Assembly (NCBI GenBank): GCA_963995525.1
Contig: OZ023205.1
Span: 51,412,738 to 51,476,737 of the forward strand
Reading direction: 5' to 3'
DNA length: 64,000 nucleotides
Origin: Escarpia spicata
Lineage: Eukaryota; Annelida; Polychaeta; Sabellida; Siboglinidae
A program made the position numbers and the translations under genes. The notes below the pieces were generated by a model that saw only the letters and a program-made list of their open reading frames with translations, had not been told where the DNA came from and ran no database searches. Below are positions 58,479 to 64,000 of the stretch, in pieces. Every line of letters begins with the position of its first letter. The stretch's first letter is position 1.

Positions 58479-58662
58479 AGAAATGTTCTATCCTATAACC
58501 TTTTTTGTTGATTTGTACTCATATGGGGTCATAGAACAAATTCAGCTTGGTTGCCCAAACAGCAACTTTGGGGAACTCTGGTAATTTGCATAAATCCAAG
58601 ATGGTAACTTGTCCTAGAATTATGTATAATACCTCTTTTAAGGGGTGTTGGGGTGCGTAGAT
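58479..58662 (+). repeat. Inverted repeat IR, left arm
   Basis: Reverse complement of 63,578-63,797 with very few mismatches. The left arm lacks about 40 bp present in the right arm (between AAGATGG and ACTTGTCCTAGAAT). Shared: GAAATGTTCTATCCTAT, GGTTGCCCAAACAGCAA and CTTTTAAGGGGTGTTGGGGTG. Confidence 0.9.
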
Positions 58663-59198
58663 TCCATTTCTGATGTTATTTGTTTTAGTTCAAGGTCAAG
58701 ATCAATTGCTGAAGGTCAGGTGAAGTCAAATGTGACCTCTCGGTGGACAATGAATGGAAACTTCTACGAATTATATTTTAATTTATTCATGCACGTGAAT
58801 GGATAATCTTACAATATTCGACACATTTGTTCGTGAGAAAAAACAGTAATCAGTCATATTTGAAACACATAGTCACATCTGTTACACGTAGTGTATAGTG
58901 CAAATATCATTATGAACATTTGCATTCATATTTCTTTGTGAGGGAAATTCTTGCATTAAGTAATCATGTACGAAAGTCATTGTAGGGATGTTACAAAGAT
59001 TGTTATCTGTAACTATAAATAAAAGATAGTTTTACACAATGCTACGCTATATGCGTAAAGTTTGCGCTATCTTAGCATATATTGCCTAACAATTTTCATA
59101 TTTTATCTACTTCCACTTATCATCCATATGATCAGGATCAGCAAGACCATCCTCAGCATACTCATGGACTTCACCTTCCTCATCTACATCCTCATCCT

Positions 59199-60665
59199 CT
59201 ACACTATTATCCTCAAAATCCCCTCAGCATCCGCCATCTCGACATCCTCCTCGTCTCCAGCCTGAGCCTCTTCTGTCTTTGTGTACCGATTACAGCAGCC
59301 ATCTTCGCCAGAGCAGTTGCAGTATGACGTGGATGAAAGGTGTTCTTTGTCGCAGCCATAAACCTCCGTGCTACACTTCTTGCCTTGTGCCGTACTCTCA
59401 CAATGAATCACGTCACCCAGGTGTGATGGACTTAGGTCACTCAGAGCAATAACAGAAGAGGGGACGCCACCCCGGATCTCCCACACATCGGGTGGGGCTT
59501 GTTGGTCTGCCGCTTTCCACAGTTTAACCTGCAGTTGCACCCACAACACGTGCAGGAACAGGTTGGTGGATGATGGAGGCAGGGCCTTGACGAAGGGACT
59601 TTTCTTCTTCTTCGTGAATAGTGCGAAGCGGGCGCACTCCATGGATATCCCCTGTCGCTGACCATACAGATCGATGAAGAAGGATTTCGCCGTCTCCATC
59701 AGATCCGCCTGCGTGCCGCACAGCTCCCCCAGCACATCATCCAAACCTGGGAAGTCCCCAGTGAGCAAGGCGTTTAGTGCGTTGATCTTGCCTTTGGCAT
59801 ACGGATATGAGGTCGTGTCGCACCCGCTGAGGGTGTGCATGCCAAGCACCTGCAAACACTGTCGCCCTAGGTCAGCGCAGATGGCGTTGATATCCAACAC
59901 TGTCCCATCCCACCGCTCCTTCTGCACCTAGCTCCACAGCTCGTCCCGATACACTCAATAGACCACTAGGACAAACACGCCTGTGTTGTCGATAAATACA
60001 CGAATCACGCTTTTGCCAGAGTTGGCAGCCTGAATGACATAGGAGGTCATGGTGATGGCCGCCCCATCATGACCAAACGCACCATCGTCATGAGTCTTCA
60101 TTGTACGTTCTCTCCTGCACTGAAGGTAGACAACACGCTCTCCAAGCTCTTCAGGATTGCATCTCTTTTGGGCAGAAGAGTTCTTAGATGAGGGTAACTT
60201 CACCAGCCCGCCGTATTCTCTCGTGATCCTTGGCAGATACATCTTGGTACTTGTCTAAGACAATGATTTTCTCAGTACCATCTGGATAGTGACTCATCCG
60301 ACCCTGGATGGATGCGATCAAATCTGAGGGACTGCCGCCGTATGGCCACACGATGCGGTAGAATAGCTGCTGAACATTCACGATGACAATTTCCGGAGCA
60401 GTTGGCGAAATCTCGAGCACACCCAGACGCTTGATCAGCCCCGATTTGTTGGCTTTGCGGAAACAACCATGCTCGTCGATGAGCGATGGAGGCATTGCAC
60501 ACATCTCGTAGTTGAACAGAGGTCCAAGCTGCCCTTGTTGCCCTTGTTCTGCGTCTTAAGAACACCCACCGCCTTGATGGGACTACTTATAGGATCGTAG
60601 AAGCCATCGGGAAGACTGGCGATGTACTTGCTCTCCATCTTTTCTCCAAGCACAATCAGCCACAT
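59199..60665 (-). pseudogene. Decayed gene of a multicopy unknown family
   Basis: Minus strand from 60,665: SLPDGFYDPISSPIKAVGVL, VIVNVQQLFYRIVWPYGGSP, EKIIVLDKYQDVSAKDHERI, then DDGAFGHDGAAITMTSYVIQ, VIRVFIDNTGVFVLVVY and ERWDGTVLDINAICADLG. The open 242-residue C-terminal part has LGMHTLSGCDTTSYPYAKGK and ends with Cys-rich CNCSGEDGCCN. Stops (TGA and TAG around 59,937-59,965) and frame changes (about 60,190-60,240 and 60,500) disable it. The acidic DTDVFVLL-type strand appears here as DNTGVFVLV, so residues expected in related copies are lost. Related sequences are, from memory, abundant in invertebrates; function unknown. Confidence 0.6.
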
Positions 60666-60899
60666 TCATTTCAGCAGGAGGACGTTGAGAATGGTCTTGC
60701 TGATGCTGATTACCTGGATGATAAGTGGGACTAGACAAAAGGTGAATCGTTTATTGGTTTGCGCCTACGTGGCTGCACCAGTGCATGCTGTGTCTATTTT
60801 GCGGATTATACAAGTTTCTGCCAATTTATAAGACTCAAATTTGTATACATATGTTTTATGAATGCCCAAGGAGGATATTAGACTACGTAGTTTTAGCCA

Positions 60900-63563
60900 G
60901 TGTGTGTGTGACTTTTTAGTATTTTTTACGGACTTACATTTTACTTTTGTGATTGCACCTGTGTGACGTTGACAAGCTGGTGATCAGTCATGCGTAACCC
61001 AAACAAAGAGAACATTGTCAACTCGCCAAGCAAACCCAGGAATACCTGCATTGGTTACGGACCAGCAGACACATTCGTCTCAACTATGCTGCGTGGAGAT
61101 CTGCCTGTGATGCGGGAGTGGCACTCCATCGACCCACCCATCGTGGTTGCCGGGGGGGGGGGGGCACCTACAAACAACCACCCATACGTGTACGTCTGTC
61201 AGTGCGGCCAAATATACCATTTACCAGACAGGACATTAACACTCTTATTCCTATTCCATTAGACAAGATTCATCCGGTTACCAGGATTGCAGTATCCGTC
61301 ATATCGCCTTCCAGTAACATGGGTGCGGTCAATAGTGTCGCGGTACTGGTCACATTGGGCATTGTTAACACTCGTTCAATTCGCAACAAGACCGATGTAT
61401 TCACGGATTACGTGACCGAGGTGAATATGGATCTTGTAGCCATCACAGAGACGTGGCTAAGCATGGGAGAAAAAGACAATAAAACTATAAAAGACCTGAC
61501 GCCCACCGGATATACGTTTGTACACCTTCCTCGGAAAAATCGCCGCGGTGGTGGTAACGGCCTTGTTTACCGATCGAGTTTCAAGGTGGTTGTTAACCGA
61601 CGCGGTGATATGAAATCTTTCGAATTTATAGATATTGATGTTTCATCATCGGGAAACTCCATGAAACTTGTAATCATTTACCATCCACCTCCATCGAAAA
61701 AGAATAAATATTCGTACGCTGACTTTTTCGTTGAATTTGCTGGTTTTGTCGAACACTACGCCCTGATAACCTCTCATTTTGCGATTGCCGGTGATTTCAA
61801 CATCCACTGGCTGGGAAGAGCCATCTGACAACAGTGTGAAACGTTTGGCCGACCTGGTTGAGTCACTCAGCATTAGTCAACATGTTCAAGTTCCGACACA
61901 CATCGACGGTCACACCATTGATCTGATCCTCACTCCATCCGGAACTCACGGCATAACTTCAACAAATACATCGTTGCTGCTGTCTGATCACCTGTGGGTG
62001 GAATGTGTCGTCGTATAGAGAAACCGGTCGTTCTGCTGAAAACGATCACATACCGAAAGTACAAAAACATTGACAAGGCTGCGTTTCGTAATGACATTGC
62101 ATCGTCGCTTCTGACCACAATTCTGTCTGTCATACAAACAACGACTGAACTTGCAGATCACTACAATATGGTTTTGACCAAACTTATCGAGAAGCACGCA
62201 CCACTGCAGATGTATCGTTGATCGTCCACTCGTACCTTGGTACAACGAGAAGGTGATCAAAGCCAAGCAAATTCGACGACAGCGTGAACGGAAATGGCAC
62301 CACACAGCACTTCAAGTGCATCGCGAAATGTATAAGACACAGTGCGCACAGGTAAAGAGGACAATCTAAGAAGCCAAGTCTGACTACTATGCTTCTGAGA
62401 CAGAACAGCGCGGGAGTGACAACAGGCGACTGTATCGTCTGCTAAACGGACTGCTGCAGCGATGAAAATTCCAATATCTACCAGCTAACGACAACATCCA
62501 AGATCTCGCAACTGGTTTCTCAAACTTCTTCTCTGTGAAAATCCAGATGATTCGTGTGGCGCTACATACCCAGTCTACACTCACGTCCACCATGATCACA
62601 GACCGCCATCCAGCACCCTGCTTGTCACAACGTCACTCACTTCCGATTGCGGCTACATCAGACATCCGCAATCTGCTCAACAAGTCACCAACAATTTCGT
62701 GCGCGCTCGATCCCCTATCAACATGGCTGCTGAAAGAAGTCAGTGACAACGTAGTACCATTCCTGACGCAACTTATCAACTCATCTATAGGATCTGGTGT
62801 TGTTCCATGCTGCCTGAAACATGCCAACGTCAACCCCGTGCTTAAGAAGGTAAATCTCGATCAGGACAATATGGACAGTTATAGATCAATATAAAATCTG
62901 CCTTTTGTGTCAAAGCTACTCGAAAGATACGTTGCACGCTGTCTGATCGACCATATGACTGATAACAATCTTCTTGAAAGATACCAATCAGCCTACAAAT
63001 CGCACCACTCCACGGAAACTGCGCTAGTTCTGGTACAGATTGACATCCTCGAGGCGCTTGACCGGCGGCATGGAGTCATCCTGGTTCTACTTGACATGTC
63101 GGCCGCCTTCGACACAGTTGACCATGCAATTCTGCTCAGCCGATTAGAACAACGCTTCGGAATGACTGGTTCCGTGCTGCCATGGAAGCGATCATATCTA
63201 ACCGACCGGTCGCAGTCAGTAAATATATCAGGTAGCGCTTCCAACAAAACCAGCGTCGATTGTGGCGTCCCTCAAGGATCGGTGATGGGGCCTCTGTTGT
63301 TCTCTGCGTATACAGCACCTATCGGTGATATCATCAGAAGACACAACCTGGGCTTCCTTCTCTACGCGGACGATACCCAGCTCTACATCAAATTTGAGAT
63401 GACCGAAACCAACAGAATGTTGTCTCTACGCAGAATTGAGCACTGCATCAACAACGTCAGCGTGTGGATGGTCAATAATCGACTAAAGGTGAATGATAAC
63501 AAAACGATCGCACTTGTGTTAGCATCACGAAACAATCAACCGAAACACAACATGATAAAATAA
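60900..63563 (+). mobile_element. L2-type LINE, endonuclease plus RT, nearly complete but interrupted
   Basis: A start frame at 60,990 meets a G-run (61,151-61,161), a likely slippage site. Then the endonuclease: GIVNTRSIRNKTDVF, MDLVAITETWLSMGEKDN, GGGNGLVYRSSFKVV, HFAIAGDFNIHW (frameshift), IDLILTPSGTHG and LLLSDHLWVEC. The RT runs SAYKSHHSTETALVLVQIDI, VILVLLDMSAAFDTVDHAIL (first Asp), DCGVPQGSVMGPLLFSAYTA, then LGFLLYADDTQLYIKF with an intact YADD. A TAA lies in the YRSISNLPF motif near 62,891. The copy ends at 63,563, before the tail motifs, next to the right inverted-repeat arm. This is the youngest-looking LINE in the window. Confidence 0.9.
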
Positions 63564-63577
63564 CATCAGCATTATAC

Positions 63578-63797
63578 GCACCCCAACACCCCTTAAAAGA
63601 GGTATTATACATAATTCTAGGACAAGTGGTTCTAAAGTTAATTTTTCAATATATCGACAAGTCGCCATCTTGGATTTATGCAAATTACCAGAGTTCCCCA
63701 AAATTGCTGTTTGGGCAACCAAGCTGAATTTGTTCTAGGACCCCATATGAGTACAAATCAACAAAATAAGTTCATAGGATAGAACATTGCTAGGTTC
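63578..63797 (-). repeat. Inverted repeat IR, right arm
   Basis: Complement of 58,479-58,662. Starts 15 bp after the L2 ORF stops and ends at AACATTGCTAGGTTC, mirroring AACCTAGAAATGTT at the left. Confidence 0.9.
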
Positions 63798-63814
63798 ATG
63801 AAATGACAAATGGA

Positions 63815-64000
63815 CTAGTATATATATACATATATATATATATGTATGTATATATATATATGTATATATATGTATATATATATATATATGTAAATATACT
63901 GTATGTATGTTTCTATCCATGTATACATGTATGTAAATATATGCATGCATATATGTATGTACATGTCATTGTATATATATATATATATATATATACACAC
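63815..64000. repeat. TA / TATG microsatellite at the window end
   Basis: TATA, TATG and GTAT units with short unique gaps, ending in TA then CA at the last base. Confidence 0.95.

Overview
This is a eukaryotic, intron-bearing, AT-rich window from an invertebrate animal genome. It is dominated by transposable-element (TE) wreckage, inverted and direct repeats and very long microsatellites. The repeat mix (pogo-like DNA transposon, Penelope-like element, several non-LTR retrotransposon clades, BEL/Pao, a very long GTGA array) and two small host-like genes suit a lophotrochozoan such as a mollusc. That placement is inference from style; no marker gene fixes the species. Nothing prokaryotic (operons, Shine-Dalgarno sites, CRISPR) is present.

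Layout. 0-7 kb: an interspersed repeat, then a decayed pogo-like transposon (about 1.87-5.28 kb). Its transposase remnant is followed by an OTU cysteine-protease domain and a PHD-type finger, with palindromic motifs at both ends. 6.7-8.3 kb, minus strand: exons of a secreted, cysteine-rich, EGF-like gene. A signal-peptide exon is followed by phase-compatible cysteine-rich exons; some modules are intact and some carry stops. 8.4-16.4 kb: a 5' LINE fragment, short tandem repeats, an L2-type reverse transcriptase (RT) remnant and the first copy of a duplicated segment. 17.3-19.1 kb, minus: a Penelope-like element (RT plus GIY-YIG). 19.5-21.95 kb: an inverted-repeat-bounded unit. 22.1-23.8 kb: a CT array of about 455 bp and mixed AC/TA arrays.

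24-33.5 kb: two copies of one CR1/L2-group LINE in opposite orientation, a degraded unknown gene, and a longer LINE that ends in a GTGA array of about 340 bp. 34.4-35.8 kb: a second pogo-like fragment abutting a recombinase-like pseudogene, then six 50-bp tandem units. 37-44 kb: more dispersed repeats and a family of about 360-bp units in head-to-head clusters. 44.5-46.6 kb, minus: a BEL/Pao pol remnant. 47.6-48.6 kb, plus: two exons of an MS4A/CD20-like tetraspan gene, the clearest host gene. 48.8-50.8 kb: a LINE RT remnant running in frame into exactly 25 tandem 51-bp units. 51-53.4 kb, minus: another LINE. 53.9-57.2 kb: the second copy of the 13.9-16.15 kb segment, carrying a better-preserved pair of 5' exons of an unrecognised gene. 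57.4-63.8 kb: a LINE ORF1 pseudogene, then a pair of inverted repeats bracketing a decayed unknown gene and a nearly complete L2-type LINE.

Functionally, only the MS4A-like exons, the EGF-like locus and the small duplicated two-exon fragment look like host coding sequence. Almost everything else is mobile-element derived, and nearly every TE ORF is interrupted. The recurrent theme is a tandem array sitting exactly at a retroelement boundary or beside one conserved short flanking module.
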